Shown here one piece after another: positions 1 through 12,665 of a stretch of DNA of 64,000 nt (within the stretch, counting starts at the first letter, position 1; each line of letters opens with the position of its first letter). The notes under the pieces were generated by a model. It had not been told where the DNA came from. It ran no database searches and saw only the letters and a program-made list of their open reading frames with translations. Made by a program: the position numbers and the translations under genes. Source of the DNA: Ulota crispa (Eukaryota; Streptophyta; Bryopsida; Orthotrichales; Orthotrichaceae); NCBI GenBank assembly GCA_963920765.1, contig OY987244.1:12526501-12590500 (forward strand), in the 5' to 3' direction.

Positions 1-339
1 GTTCAAACTTGAGGTGCAAGGGTGTCCATCCAAAAATTGATTAATTATGGCATAGCTTGAAGGTGCGACAACCTCCTATTTGGGATTCTAAACCTCAGAA
101 AAAATGAGTTTCTTCAAGGTGTTTTTCTTTGCTAAAATGGCATATTTTTCATACAATAACACGTTTTTCCGTGAGAAAATCCAAAAGTTATGCAGACCTA
201 GCGAGGTGTGCAAAAGTGCACGCATGGGCTCTCGTGCTTGAGAAAATCAAGAAGTATAAAGAATCATAATTCTTGTTGTACTTGAAATCACTTCTAAAAA
301 ATAAAAACAAATTCCTCCCAAACAAGAAAACAGATTGAT
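1..339. other. AT-rich intergenic DNA
   Basis: No gene, repeat border or RNA signal was found. The stretch has stops in all frames. Confidence 0.5.
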
Positions 340-467
340 TTAAGGTATGTTCACACCTGGTGTTAAGAGGGGTAGTAGCAAGGGAAAATTAGATGTATTT
401 GGATACACCTTTTGACTACATTCATATTGTTAATATCCCTCCTAACACCAAGTGAACATATTCTTAG
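340..467. repeat. Small TTAA-flanked inverted-repeat element
   Basis: The left end reads TTAAGGTATGTTCACACC and the right end, inverted, reads CTAAGAATATGTTCACTTGG. Both continue into matching GGTGTTA. The left flank is TTAA and the right flank TTAG. The ends differ from the CCCCTAAA family, so this is a separate short TTAA-inserting element of 128 bp. Confidence 0.45.
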
Positions 468-633
468 TTGTGGAGTGTATTGAGGTTTAAAATTACCTTG
501 TATTTAGTCAAACACTATGTGGACCTTTGAGCACAATGTTTTATGAAATGTACAGTAGTTATTGTCATAATGAGGTAAGTTTGCACCAAAAAATTATCTA
601 CATCCCTATATTCTAGTATAGTACTCCAATATT

Positions 634-1020
634 TTAACCCTTGAATGCGCAGTTGGTCACCATGAGTGCCCCTCTATAGTAGCTCTACAATGCTTTATAG
701 TGGTGTGGCAAGTGCCCACCCATAATAATGTTGTTTTTAAAAATTGCAAAAGTCAATAGTGCATGCTAACCTCATGAAAACTACAAGAAGGGCAGCATGC
801 ATGGGACCTAACACTATGTTTTTTAACCTTCTCACAACATGGGTTACCCAAAAATATGTGCATTTGGTGAGGTTGTTTTTTGCCTTCCATGATGCACCAT
901 GTACCTATGATCACATCTCAAAAAAATCCAAATGAAAGACAGCTTTTTTTTGTCATGCAGAGTTTTTTTTTTTTGATGACCAAGGGGCAAAAAACATCCC
1001 CATTGGCGTTTAAGGGTTAA
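634..1020. repeat. TTAA-flanked MITE, about 387 bp
   Basis: The left end is TTAACCCTTGAATGCGC and the right end, inverted, is TTAACCCTTAAACGCC. These are the CCCYTRAR ends of the main family in this window. The interior has short ORFs only on shadow frames and no transposase motif. Confidence 0.6.
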
Positions 1021-1457
1021 GAGCATCTGCAACCTTCTCCACTTAGAGCACACAAAGGAGGGTTTGAAGTGTGCTAATTTCCTTGACAATGATGGCTCCG
1101 AGCTGGAGAGCCAACCTTCCTCATCAACTACGCATGTCAAGAGATGCTGGTGGGACTGTTAATCCAGTGTTGTCAAAACCTCCTTTGCTTCAACAAAGCA
1201 ACAATTGAAAAAGCACAAAAAGCAGATCAACTCGTCCATGCTACGTGCCACAACAATCACGGACCATCTTACAAAAAAGACAAACTCACAAAATAGAAGC
1301 AACAATTGAGCACATTGATTTGGAAATGACACCAGAGTTTGATGTGTTGTAGGCAGAGTTTGGCAAGGCCTGTCAATTTTTCCCATTTGACGAGCTCCCA
1401 GTAAATTTCAATCTACAAGCCTGCCGAGGCAAAGACCCATGCTTGGCCATGTGGCGA
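1021..1457. other. Intergenic DNA
   Basis: No supported gene. A short open frame on the minus strand (1159-1386) lacks coding character. Confidence 0.4.
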
Positions 1458-2121
1458 TTAACCCCTAAATGCCCAAGCCACCCAATTTGGATGTTTGCAA
1501 AACTTTGAAGATGAATAAAATCTTATCAAATCACTATTTTTGGTATTTTCTTTTGAACACAAGTTTGATTTGAAGTCTATTTTCAACATCAAAAATCTGA
1601 TTTTGAAAATGAATGTTCATGATTTTTCTATTCAAGATTTTGTACAAGGGTGTCCACTATAATCTTGAGTTTTCTAGTGTTGGAAGATCTTGAAAATGAG
1701 CCTCAAATACACTAGAGCTTGGAGAAAAATCCACATTAGAAATTCATTAAAAAAAATATAAAGAAATAGATTTTGAAAGCTGTAAATTGGTTGAGGTTAA
1801 ACATGTAATAACCTTAAACCTCATATTTTTTTGATGACCAATTTTTTAGATTTGACATGTGAAATGAGGATTAGAAAACTTCAAGTCATTTTTGCAGTTT
1901 TAACACCCTCATGTTCAAACGTTATAATCTTTCAAACTTTAAGTGATATTGTTGTGTTTCCTTTTACCATGTAATCTCTAAAATGTCAAGTTTAAATTTG
2001 TACGGCTACAATTGAAAAAAACTTGATGAGATTTATGAAAAGGTTGATTGATTGTTCACTTTCCTAAAAATGCCAAGAAGTTCAAAGAAGTTCAAAAAGG
2101 CCTTGGGCATTTAGGGGTTAA
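1458..2121. repeat. TTAA-flanked MITE, about 664 bp
   Basis: The ends are near-perfect inverted copies: TTAACCCCTAAATGCCCAAG at the left and the same sequence inverted at the right, with TTAA on both sides. The interior resembles the element at 47969-48616; both contain CAAGATTTTGT and the later GTGTTGRRAG and AATGAGCC. No transposase is present. Confidence 0.8.
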
Positions 2122-3561
2122 GAGCTGAGATGCTCTAATATCTCAATGTTCCAACCTTCCAAAATCCCAATATTCTAATATTCCAACATTCAAATGTTAC
2201 GGTAGTGGGGAGTGGGGAATGCCTGAGTTTCTGGTTTTCTAAAGAGCCAAGAATCCATGTGGCTCCTTTGCAACGCGCTGCTGCCATTGGATTTGCGGTT
2301 CTCCACGCTTGCTCCCATGACTCATGAGTTGAACATTTCAAAATGGGACTGAAAGGGGTATTGGGGCATGTGATTGGGCCAGTCGAGCCACAACTTAATT
2401 CCCTGCCCAATCCAATCGGCTGCCTTTGCTTCCAATCCGGCACCGTTGTGGGCGCATGCCACGTCAGCCTTCACCATGGCACAAGCCATTAGGCCTTTGG
2501 TGCAATTTGATTGGAGAAGCGCTCAAATCAAAAATAAAAGTATCGGGGGTGGCGGAAAGAGCATGATATTATTCACCAATGAAGCCCCGGTGCCGTTTGA
2601 GTCAATGTTGTAATATATAATGTAAGCGTGTGACTTCAAGAATCAAGACCCAATTCTCTATGCAACTTGCCATTTTTTTTCTCCTTATTTTTTGAGGGAA
2701 TATTTCCATGTGAGGTCAATTTTGGTACAATTTAGAGAAGAAAAATAGTGGATAGATTCTTGTACAAGGAATTGTGAATTACATGCAAAAGAAGAATTGG
2801 CAAACTTGGTTGACATGAATTTAAGAGGAAGCGTGTTTTTTTGGATTTGGGGTTGATTATGATATTGGCAATTTCTACAAGAAGTGCCAAACAATGAAAT
2901 TTTATCTCCAAATGGAGCATGTAATGTGCTGTTGAATAGTTATTGTTAAGAGATTTGCAATGGAATTTCATGCATCTACTTTGCTTGGGAACTCCACATG
3001 TGGGATTTTGTTAAAGATTTGATGGCAATACATTGGAAGTTAGCACGTTTTAGATTTTGTTGATAATTAGACAATTATACTTTCTTCACTTATTTCCTCC
3101 CTACTCACATGGAATTAATTGGCTAAATTTTTGTTTCTCCATGTGGGAGTATCTTCAAGTAGATTTCTTGGATCTTGTCAATTTCTCTTGTACATGGAAG
3201 TCTTTTCTTGGTTGCATTAGAGTATAATTTCATGAAAGGCCTATTGGATAAAGAATAAAAACAACAAAGTGATGATGGATCTTTGTATATGAACAAGTGA
3301 CTTATTGGCAAGGCAAAACATTTGCACGATTTTGAGGAAATATTATGTGTTGTTGACTTGTAAGATGGTTAAATTAGGTACTTGAATTTGGCATGTGGTT
3401 TAAAATTACCATCATTTTGTTACATATTATAATTTGTGTTGAAATTTGTAATTTTGTTCCAAATGGGATGTATACTATATCATGGAGAGGAATTGTTGAG
3501 AAATTTACTAAATGTGTATGATGCATCTAATTTGAATTAGAATATGAGTTGTGCTACCATG
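2122..3561. other. Intergenic DNA with a GC-richer patch
   Basis: 2190-2620 is clearly richer in GC than its surroundings and is open on both strands for 80-100 codons, but no family motif or splice pattern was recognised. The rest is AT-rich and shows nothing. Confidence 0.35.
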
Positions 3562-3803
3562 TTAACCCCTAAAGGACCAAGCAGCCCTTTGCGACCAGTA
3601 CAATACAAGGTATTTTTCTTGTATTTGGAGTGCATCCACACCTTTATTACATTTGAGATCAACAAAGAAGTTAGAATATAGATCAATGCTGTTCTAGTGA
3701 GGTGGTCAAGATCCCAAATTAAAACTTTTTGTTGGTAGCAAATGCCAGTTATATAGTAGCATACATAGTATGTATTATAGTAGCTTAGCCATTTAAAGGT
3801 TAA
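3562..3803. repeat. TTAA-flanked MITE, 242 bp class
   Basis: The left end is TTAACCCCTAAAGGACC and the right end, inverted, is TTAACCTTTAAATGGC. A shortened, inverted relative lies at 14319-14437; both hold the shared stretch around TTTGTTGATCTCAAATG. Confidence 0.65.
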
Positions 3804-3831
3804 AGAATTTGATAGTAGCACATTGTGTGTA

Positions 3832-4757
3832 TTAACCCCTAAAGCCTTGAGTGTCCCCCTCGAGGGACAAATGGGATTTTGGGCAGGTACCTACGGCCTC
3901 AATTTTTGTCCTGATTTTGTGAAACTTTTTTTTGAAGATAGGAAAACACATTAGCTTTTGGGGAATCTAATTTTTATTCCAATCTATGCCCAGGAGAAAA
4001 TGTTATGCCTAAACAAGCAAAAATTTATGGAGATCGGGCAGATTTTAGTTTTTTACAAATTAAAAAATAATAATTTTTTCTTCTCATAGGCTATAGTTTT
4101 TTCTACATTTGAAGCTTTGATTCATTCCATTTGGACTAGTTATGAGAAAGTTATGGATTATCTTGTTTTTCGGGCACCTCAAGCATCTTTTTGAAAAAAT
4201 AACTTACAAACTTCATTTTTGAATGCAATTTTAACATTTTTCCAAAAAAAAATGTCAACAAGGGGGAAGTTTGCTTTCTAGAACAAGCTCACCATTGGAA
4301 TTATTGCATTTCAATTCCATTGCAGGGTTATTAACAATTTAAGTTTTTGTTCAATCTCATACCTTCTTCTACCTAATGTTTTTTGAAGAATGAAAATTAA
4401 GTATTTTTTGTTTTGATTTTTTTCCAAAGATTCTCAACTCAATTTCCCACCTTAAAAAAATAAACCTCAAAACTTTGTGGTGCAAAAATTTTAAGTTAAA
4501 AAAGTTCAAAGTCAAATAGTCTAATCATGCAAGGTGCAAAAAAATCTATTTTTTACACTTTGAATGCAAATATCTTGCAATTTGGGTAGTCAAAGTTTTT
4601 GAATTTTTGTTTCCACATTCTTATACTAGTCTAGTACAAGATCCTATGGTTAGATATGCAAAAAGACCAATTTTCAAACTTTTTTACTCTTTGCAATAGA
4701 AATGGCAATTTTGATTGTCTTTTGACAAAATAAAGGCCCTAGGGATTTAGGGGTTAA
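3832..4757. repeat. TTAA-flanked MITE, 926 bp class
   Basis: The left end is TTAACCCCTAAAGCC and the right end, inverted, is TTAACCCCTAAATCCC. The sub-terminal block with GGGCAGGTACCTA recurs in inverted order in the element at 15948-16873, which is also 926 bp. It is non-coding. Confidence 0.8.
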
Positions 4758-6209
4758 CATATTTAAAAGGAAATCAACAACAAAGCAATCTTGCCCAAAT
4801 ACTTGTTTTCTTCTATATTCTTCACTTGAGTTCTATGTAGGAGAATTTTATGCACATTACACTCATGATACTATATCAAAAAGGTCTGGACAACATCTTT
4901 CTAAAGGTATGTTTTATATTCCATTTAAAACCAAATTGCATATTTTGCAAACCAACTTAGATGAGTAATTTTCCTATTTAACTTGGGCATACACAAATAG
5001 ATGAATTTTCCTTAAATAAGATAAAAACCTAAATTGATAAATAAAATTGACATCAAATGCCATATTACTGCATAAAATGTAACATTCAAGTAATTCAAGT
5101 GATAAGTGCCATATACTAATAATTTTTTTAGTATAAAGTTCCCACACAAAACTGGAGATTAGTTTTATTCCCAACTTCTAGCAACTCCCCGTGTTTCTTT
5201 GATTCTCAATCTTGCATGGTTTTGTAAATTTTTGGGATCCATTTTTGATGAAAATGCCCACCTTGGTAAGAAGCTAGCCTTTGTAAAGGCGTCCATATGC
5301 CACAACTTGCTATTAGTGATGATACAAGAATATTGTGAATGAAAGTAATGTTTTCAATTCATTTTAAACTTACTTCATAGGCTTAAATAAGCTCAAATTT
5401 ATTTGAGCTAACATGAATCTACAAAGTAAGTTCAAATGCAAATTTTAATGTTGGAAACTAGCTTTGCTTGTCTTGCATCTTGTTTGTTTTGGTATCCGCA
5501 TGCTTTTGAGGTTCCTTATTGCTTTGAGAGTTTGAATCTAGGTTTCTTTTGTGGTATTTATGTTGCTTTTAAGATTTAGGTCTTAACTTTGTGATGGTTG
5601 ATTCATGAGATTGTCATGCTTAGTTTTAGTTGTGAATTGTTGAATCATATAACTATCATTGCATACATTACTTAAGTGAAATGAAGTTACGATAAGTCCT
5701 CTCCATGAAATAACATGAGTGCAATCCAAATGAAAGTGTCATACTTGTATGAAGCCCAATGAGATTTGGCCTACATATGTCAGGGTCATTCCAAACTTTT
5801 AGTTCATTTTTAGGTATATAAATTGTTAGAGAACTCTAGCAAATTTTTGAAAGTACTGTGCAATATGAAAGAACATGAAAATATTGTAAAAGATATAAAG
5901 CAAGGCATTTGTTATTTTATGTTTTTTAATATAGTTTTAAATTTTCATATTTTTTCTTTAAATTTTGTATGTATTTTTGGAAATGTCACAGTGTATTCTT
6001 TTTTATTGTATGGATTTAATATATCTATTGTTGCAAAACATTAAAATTGACCATTTGCCAAATCAGGTAATACTTGACCATGCATACCTTTGTTTGAAAA
6101 TCCATGAGTTGCCAAATTTGATAATTTTTTTTGTTGTATATAGTTTTGTTTGAAGCTCATTAAGTCTAGATATTGTATATTTGAATTCTAATTATTGGTT
6201 TAATTTGCT
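4758..6209. other. AT-rich intergenic DNA
   Basis: Nothing supported. There is a small hairpin near 5380-5412 (a GCTCAAAT / ATTTGAGC pair) and no ORF with coding character. Confidence 0.4.
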
Positions 6210-6731
6210 TTGGTGGGTTGGGTGGAGATCACAAGGTTTGATGTTTTTTTGCACAAGTTGTTTCAATGTTTAATATTACAAACATTGAAGGAATGGCAAT
6301 TGCAAGACAATAAAAAATATTTAAATGGTTTTAAATTAGAGAAACCATTATTATTTTTTAACAATGCTAAAAAATATTGTTTGGAAAATGTTGAAAGGCA
6401 TTTTATGAATAATAATAGAAGACATTTTTTGGACAATACTAGAGGACGTTTTTTGGACAATACTAGAAGACATTTTTTGGACAATACTAGAAGACATTTT
6501 TTGGACAATACTAGAGAAGACATTTTTTGGACATTGTTGGGATGGAATCTTTATGTTAAAAAAAAGACAAATATGCAAAGGTTGGAGACTCAAAAAAAAA
6601 TTAGTAGCATTTTTTTAAATAGAGAAAATCTAATTTTAACTATTAATGCATGGTCTGCTAGTGCTAACTTACAAGTAGATAGGAATCTAAGCAAGTATAA
6701 TTCACTAGTGTTGCCTCTTATGATGTTGTGA
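6210..6731 (+). other. Unrecognised 173-codon open frame with octapeptide repeats
   Basis: This open frame runs through a 24-bp tandem repeat (6417-6534), so an eight-residue unit, RRHFLDNT, repeats about four times. Outside the repeat the protein is Asn/Lys/Leu-rich and has no motif I recognise. The opposite strand is also open across the repeat, which is expected when the period is a multiple of three. Its length is unusual for DNA this AT-rich, but nothing else supports expression, so it is left as an open frame and not called a gene. Confidence 0.2.
6417..6534. repeat. 24-bp tandem repeat, about 4.5 copies
   Basis: The unit is close to AGAAGACATTTTTTGG plus ACAATACT. Copies differ by one or two bases, and the fifth is interrupted by a 3-bp insertion. 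Confidence 0.85.
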
Positions 6732-7579
6732 GGACGGTTGCAATGAAGAATTACAATACCATAGTTGTTTTTGTTTTTTTAAATATATTTACATTTGAAC
6801 TTTAAAATCTTTTAAAAAAAATTCCAAACATTATTTTTGTTTACAAAAAATAAAACTAAACATTGCAAAAGCTCTAATGCAATCAAATTTGACAAGCGGT
6901 TAATGTGCTTGGAATGTATCAATAGATTTGAAATTAATATAACAAAATGAAAATCACTTAAAATCAACAACTAATAAAGATGATTATCAAAATTGAGAAT
7001 CTTGCATATACTCAAGATCTTCTACAAGAACTATGATCGACAACTTCACAATCCACGCATAAAATCTAATCATCATTGTTGTCATTTACATTGGCGTCTT
7101 ATATCCTCAAAAACATCTTCATGAAATGCCATTGATGTTTCTGTAATGCCAAAAATGTTAAAATCCTTCAAAGCACCTAACATTGTAGAATTCTTCAACT
7201 TCAACCTCTTTAATTCACCAACATGGTGGAAATTTTGCAAAATCAAATTCTCCCTCCAAAAATATGAATAGTGCAATAGAAGCTTCTGTTCAATATATAT
7301 GTTTAGCTCCTCCTTGTGGTTCAATTGGATTCAAAACTGCTCTTGGTTTTTTTAGATTCAAGAATTTGCATTTTCCATTCTTATGATGAGTTGCAAAAGC
7401 ACCAGCACTAGAAAAATTTGTAATCCCACACTTCTCACATTACATTAGAGACTTTGGAGCCATTTCAAAACTTCTAATATTTGCAATTCAAAACTAACCA
7501 CCAAAAAAGCATTCCCATCAACACTTGCATAAACATTGGGTCTTCTAAATACACCCTCTAAATTTTAACAATTCTAGCA
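6732..7579. other. AT-rich intergenic DNA
   Basis: No supported feature. An 80-codon minus-strand frame at 7082-7324 has no recognisable similarity. Confidence 0.4.
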
Positions 7580-8102
7580 TTAATCCCTAAACGCCTAAGG
7601 GGGTAAGGGCAAAACATAGATGCATTATAAAATGATACTTCTATAACTTTGCTGAACTTTGCTTCAAAATAAAAAAAACAAAAACCATGATATTTAGTAA
7701 TTATCCATATTATCAAACATTCAAAAAAGGTCTTGGGCTATTATTTAATGAATTTAGAAGCATTTACAATTTAATATTCATCAAAATTACAAATTTCATT
7801 CATAGAATTTAAAATTTAGTATGATTGGTTAATAATAGACATTTTGTTCTAAAACTCAAAAATGAAATCTTTTTGAAGGAGAGAACATCATTAGTTTCCC
7901 AAAATAGAAAATTTTATAACACTAACAAATGCTAAAATGTTTGTTTTTGAGAAATTCTCCTTGGTGGAGTTTAACTTGTGACATCAGTGACATGATTTAA
8001 ACTAGATTAGAAAGTAGACTTGCTTTTCTATTTGAAATTAGCTGTTATTCTGCAAAAAAAGAAAACAACCAAAAAATGGTCGATTGAGCACTTAGGGGTT
8101 AA
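7580..8102. repeat. TTAA-flanked MITE, about 523 bp
   Basis: The left end is TTAATCCCTAAACGCC and the right end, inverted, is TTAACCCCTAAGTGCTC. It is the same subfamily as 27836-28371 and 30899-31450: all carry GGTAAGGGCAAAACA next to one end and a sub-terminal GAGAGAACAT block. Confidence 0.75.
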
Positions 8103-9897
8103 GTGAATTGACATTGCAAGCATTTTGTAAGAAGTGGATGCAAATAAGAGTAATACAACTCATGAAGTGTTACAATTCTATTGATGCCTCTCCAAATAAA
8201 TCATCATGCTTGCTTATTGTTGGTGGGATGGATTTCAAACATTTTTGCTAGTGTAGTTGTGATTTGAAAGCTTTTCCATGAGCAACTAATAGTTTGCGCA
8301 ACTCATACTATGCTATAATCAATTTTTCATAAAATTCAAGAAAAGAAACTTGAGATTTTACAAGGAAACAGTGGTCAAATTTACAAAAAGTTGACAAATA
8401 TTATGACTTAATTTACAATATATTGAAAATTAGGTCACGACTTTTGTCAACTTTTGTTGATTCAACCATGGTTTCCTTGTAATGAAACTATTCAAACAAA
8501 CTTGAAACTATTTTAAAAAGACTTGAAATTGTTCAAAGAAGACTTAGAAGTGGTCAACACACAACAACAAATACAAAAGCTGACTCAAGCCTATAATAAA
8601 AATAGTTCATCAACATACATGTTAATACATGTAAGTCTGTTGCAAAAAATTTCTCTACCATACTGCATACAATAGCTAAAATCACCATAGACATTGAATT
8701 GGTTGATTGATGCAAAATGAGCAGCAAATGGCAACTTGACTTCGACCTTGGCCCCTCACACAAACAAAGACAGTTTGAAATGACAATTGATTCTAGCAAG
8801 AAATTACACACTGCATCAGCAAATGCCATTAATCTTTGTCAAAACTCCTCTTTAGTATGAAAAACTTCAATAAAAACTTCAATCCTAGTAAAAGGGAGGA
8901 AGTACACTAAGTATTCATATTGACTTGTAGCTTGGAAGAAGAAGATAAATAAACCCTTGTGTTGGATGAATATGATGCACAAATGATATCTTGAGGCAAT
9001 TCTTTGGATGTTGTATGTCAATCAACCACAATAAAAATTATGAAAAAAAATTATAAATAAAAATTATGTACTTCAAATTTTAAAAGGAGCGGCACAAAAG
9101 TACTTTAAGAGCTTGCCACGTTAGTCATGAGACTTGAATAGCAATTGCTACTATGTAATAGCAAATTTGAACAACAATTGCTCAAGAGAGCTTAAAGAAA
9201 ATTGCGGATAGTGCGTGACTGGTAGATTTTGTAGGTTTTGTTGCATGGAAAGGAACTAAGATAACCTTTAAGCTTGAATTAGAATTTTGTTTTTTGTTTT
9301 ACAATTTAAAACTAAACATCATGTTGTGAAAAAGTGCATTATCAATTATTTTTATTTCACCTTCATATTAGTGACAATTCTTGATTAGTTTGTGTTGTTT
9401 GTTTTGCACAATTGCTGAATGTTTGGAGACTAATAAACATAAGGTTTCTTAGTTGTCTATTTGATTCATGAATAGGCTAAAGCATTGTAGCTATGGTTGT
9501 TTTCAAATCACTCCTTCAATGGTAAATTATGTGGCTGCTTTTTTAAAGGAAGAGGTTGGAAGAAATATGGACAATCAAGTAAATACAATAGCCATGTTTG
9601 TGCACTGCAGTGTCATCAAATGCAATCCACTTCCGCAAGCCCTAGTGTTCGAGTAAAAGCAAATAATGTCCGTATTGAAGAAAATTTTGAAGCCAATGTT
9701 GCCCTTGTTTACAATCTACTTGAAAACCAAGAAACAATCGCCCTTACTAACGATGCATTTCTTTAGATCAAGACTGCTTACTAAGTAAAATTCATTGCCA
9801 AGCAAAAAGAACAAATCTTTGTTCTTACCAAAGTGGTAGAGAAGTACCAGGAAGAAAAAAAAATTACCACATTGTTGCCAAATTCCATTTGTGAAGG
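8103..9897. other. AT-rich intergenic DNA
   Basis: No gene supported. Two overlapping short frames at 9468-9766 (62 and 89 codons) are the most open part but carry no motif I can name. Confidence 0.35.
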
Positions 9898-11498
9898 TAT
9901 AGTGACTCACAAAACTGAGTCAGTGTTTGGATGCTCTTCATTAAATAAGCAATGTTATCACATGGAGTGAACAATCTAACAAGTAAAAAATTGTTTTAGA
10001 AAGTAGAAGCTTTATTGATCATTCACATGGAAATTAAAATCAAAATATAAATAATATATGCAAGCACTAAATTTTGAAATCAAACCCCTCACTGACTCAA
10101 TTTTGGACTTGTGTGTCTATACACACTCAAAAATCAATTTACTTGCCCTATGCATAACCAATTGCTTGCATTTTTTGTGGCATGCTCTCATAAAGATTCT
10201 CACACTCAGTGAAAGTGATAGAATGGAAAATCTCAAACCCGCACTCTCACAATCCTAAAAGACACTTTGGACGTGTTGATTAACAATTGAGCTTCCGTTT
10301 TAGTATTGCCCATAGGTGTTTTATAGGGTTTAGGTTGGGTGTTTGAGTATGTCACTTAAAACATTGAAAATTTGTTTAAACAATACTCTTTTATTGTTTT
10401 TGTTGTATGTTTTGGATTGTTGTCATGTTTAAAAATGACTCTAGATGCATCTATGCCATACTTTGAAAAAACATCATAGGGAGATTAGTCTCTAATACCT
10501 CATAACAAACATATTGATTTATTGTACCTTCTATCTTGCAAATCAAACCAAGTCAAATTGCACTTATGCAATCCCAAACTGTTGTAAAACCATTTCCATG
10601 TTTCACACTTTTCTTCATTATTCAATCTATATAAGACCCCCTTTGTCTCAATCCCAACATTAGTAACAACCATTTTAAGCAAAAATGATTGATGAGAGTC
10701 TCATCTCAAAAAATCAGTTGCTTCCAATTTGCAATAGTCTAATTTTCAAGAGATTTGAAAATTTTTTAACAAACTTAAATATTGTTTTTGAAAAAAATGG
10801 TTTTTTCTTCTTCACATAAAGCCTTTAAACTTGCAAATTCAATGCACATTACATTGTCTAGACACTCATTTCATTGTCATATTGTTGCCTAACTAATTTG
10901 AATGGTTTTAGAGCAATAATAAATCTTCTACGTATCATTACTCTCACATATACCCTCCCTAAGTGGTTTAAAATTTTAGTTGATTATCCTTCTATAAATA
11001 GTTTAGTATAAAAAAGACAATTCTTTTGGATTCTCTCAACATTAGACTAACTAACAACAACTAGTTGGTTACACTTTTTGTGATTTTCCCGTTTTGTAGC
11101 AATGATATTACACTATTTTTATTTATTTTAAATAATCACCTTATCATGTTATGGAAACAATCATAAGTGCAATATAATATTAGAGAAGGAGTAGAAACAC
11201 TCTTTCTTGCTTATGACACTCACAACTAAATTTAAGTTTTATGATATACTGACAACATAAGGAGGAGATGGAGATATAGACATGCAAGACCAAAAGTGAG
11301 TCAGTGAATGACTCTCCTTTGAAATAAAATATCTCAATCACCCTTGCAATTTTTTCATTAAGGTTTCCTTACATTATTAGGTACTTGGACAACCTTAATC
11401 TGCTCTTTATGACACTTGAAATTTTTTATTAATGCACTTGATATGACAAATTATATTAAGTAACAGTAAACATTGACTCACTTTTGTGAGTCACTGTA
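9898..11498 (-). mobile_element. Degenerate Tc1-type transposon, 1601 bp
   Basis: The terminal inverted repeats read TATAGTGACTCACAAAAC (left) and, inverted, TACAGTGACTCACAAAAG (right), followed on both sides by TGAGTCA and TGTTT. The TA at each edge is the usual Tc1/mariner target. The 1.6-kb length matches intact Tc1 elements. A decayed DD34E transposase lies inside on the minus strand. The element is inactive. Confidence 0.8.
10290..10700 (-). pseudogene. Tc1-like (DD34E) transposase remnant
   Basis: The C-terminal catalytic half can be read in pieces on the minus strand. One frame gives KIEGTINQY and then VLETNL. A frame change leads to VIFKHDNNPKHTT, the Tc1 block around the second catalytic Asp. 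A further frame change and a stop precede TPNLNPIKH, the block that normally ends NPIEH or NPIEN. The catalytic Glu is therefore Lys here. Counting across the breaks, Asp to the Glu position is about 34 residues, as in Tc1 and unlike the DD39D plant mariners. The N-terminal DNA-binding half upstream (to about 11290) is too decayed to read. Confidence 0.8.
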
Positions 11499-12600
11499 TG
11501 TTTAATTTAATATCAATTAAGTTGTTGATTCCTTGTGTCATAGTTGATTCTTGTATTTAATGTGCATGTTTAATGGAAAATAATGACAATTATTGCTTGC
11601 AAGCTTCTAAATGGTTATTATTCATTCCCAACCATTTATTCTTCTTAGGATATTATAATTGAGTGCATCTTGGAATCATTTCAAATACCTTTGGATGATG
11701 AAGCAACAAGATCAACCTTTTAGAGAGAGTAAACAATCTACAAAAAAGGAGAAAAGGGTGTTAGAAGGGTTGTGTGTGATAGCATCATACTGCAAAGATG
11801 TAACATGACTCAAGAACTCAAGAGCCTTTTTTTTTTTTTTTTTTTGGACTTCCAAACCCCCTCTTTAAAGTGGTGAAGAAGCAAAAGAAGAGTGGAAAAG
11901 AAAAGTATAAGAAGTTAAACTAGAAAACAAATGGTGCACTTTGGATGATACAAGAGCTTATGACTCTTATGGTTCCATTGCAATGCATGGAGCAGTATCC
12001 TATGTCATGGTAGGAAGATGCTTTTGAAGAGTCTTATACGACTTCTTTTTTTTGGGCTCACAACCCTTATATTGCAAAATACTAATGTAACTCTGAGGAG
12101 TAATTTCACGCCCCTATGTTATTGTTTATAAACAGAGGAGACTATTCCTCAAAAAAAAATTATAAGATTTCTAATTTTTTCTTTAAGTTTTTAATTATCA
12201 TTTTTTATGTTCTTCCTCAAGGCTGCTCTAGTGTGAATTGTTGCAAGCCATGCGGCACTAAGCATGTGTTTCTTGTTTGCAGTGGTTCCTTCATACTTCA
12301 TACCACATTTGTCCATCTATATGAACCAAATTATAAATGAATGTAAGAGGTCAAAGGGTTGAGAAGTATATACATATTTGTTGATCTTGTTTCCAAGGTT
12401 GTCTAGTGGCTTGCCGACTAGTGCCGTTAATAAGCCGTTGACTCTATAAGAGCCCTTTGCGGCAGCTAGGTGATTGTAACTTACCTATAAGTCTTGGATG
12501 ACTTGGCAACTGTGAAACAGGTGCGCTGAACTTTTGAGCAAACGTTGATGTGGCGCCGCGTTAAATGTGCTTGCACATAAAACGCAACGGGACGTGCTTT
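11499..12600. other. Intergenic DNA with a poly-T tract
   Basis: A T19 run lies at about 11828-11846. 12380-12600 is richer in GC than its surroundings. No gene could be supported. Confidence 0.35.
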
Positions 12601-12601
12601 A

Positions 12602-12665
12602 TTTGAGCCAAGTGGTAGGAAGATGCTACTGACCTATTGTTCATGTTCAAATTCCCCTTAAGCAA
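12602..12665 (+). other. tRNA-like segment (possible SINE or tRNA relic)
   Basis: GAGCCAAGTGGTAG resembles a tRNA A box and GTTCAAATTCCCC about 40 bases later resembles a B box with its T stem. A short spacer and a T-run follow (12674-12680). No acceptor stem can be paired, so it is not a functional tRNA. It could be the promoter part of a SINE or a chance match. Confidence 0.25.

Noticed and set aside
844..1140. 98-codon minus-strand frame
   Set aside because: It runs across the edge of a TTAA element and a poly-T tract and has no motif; chance opening.
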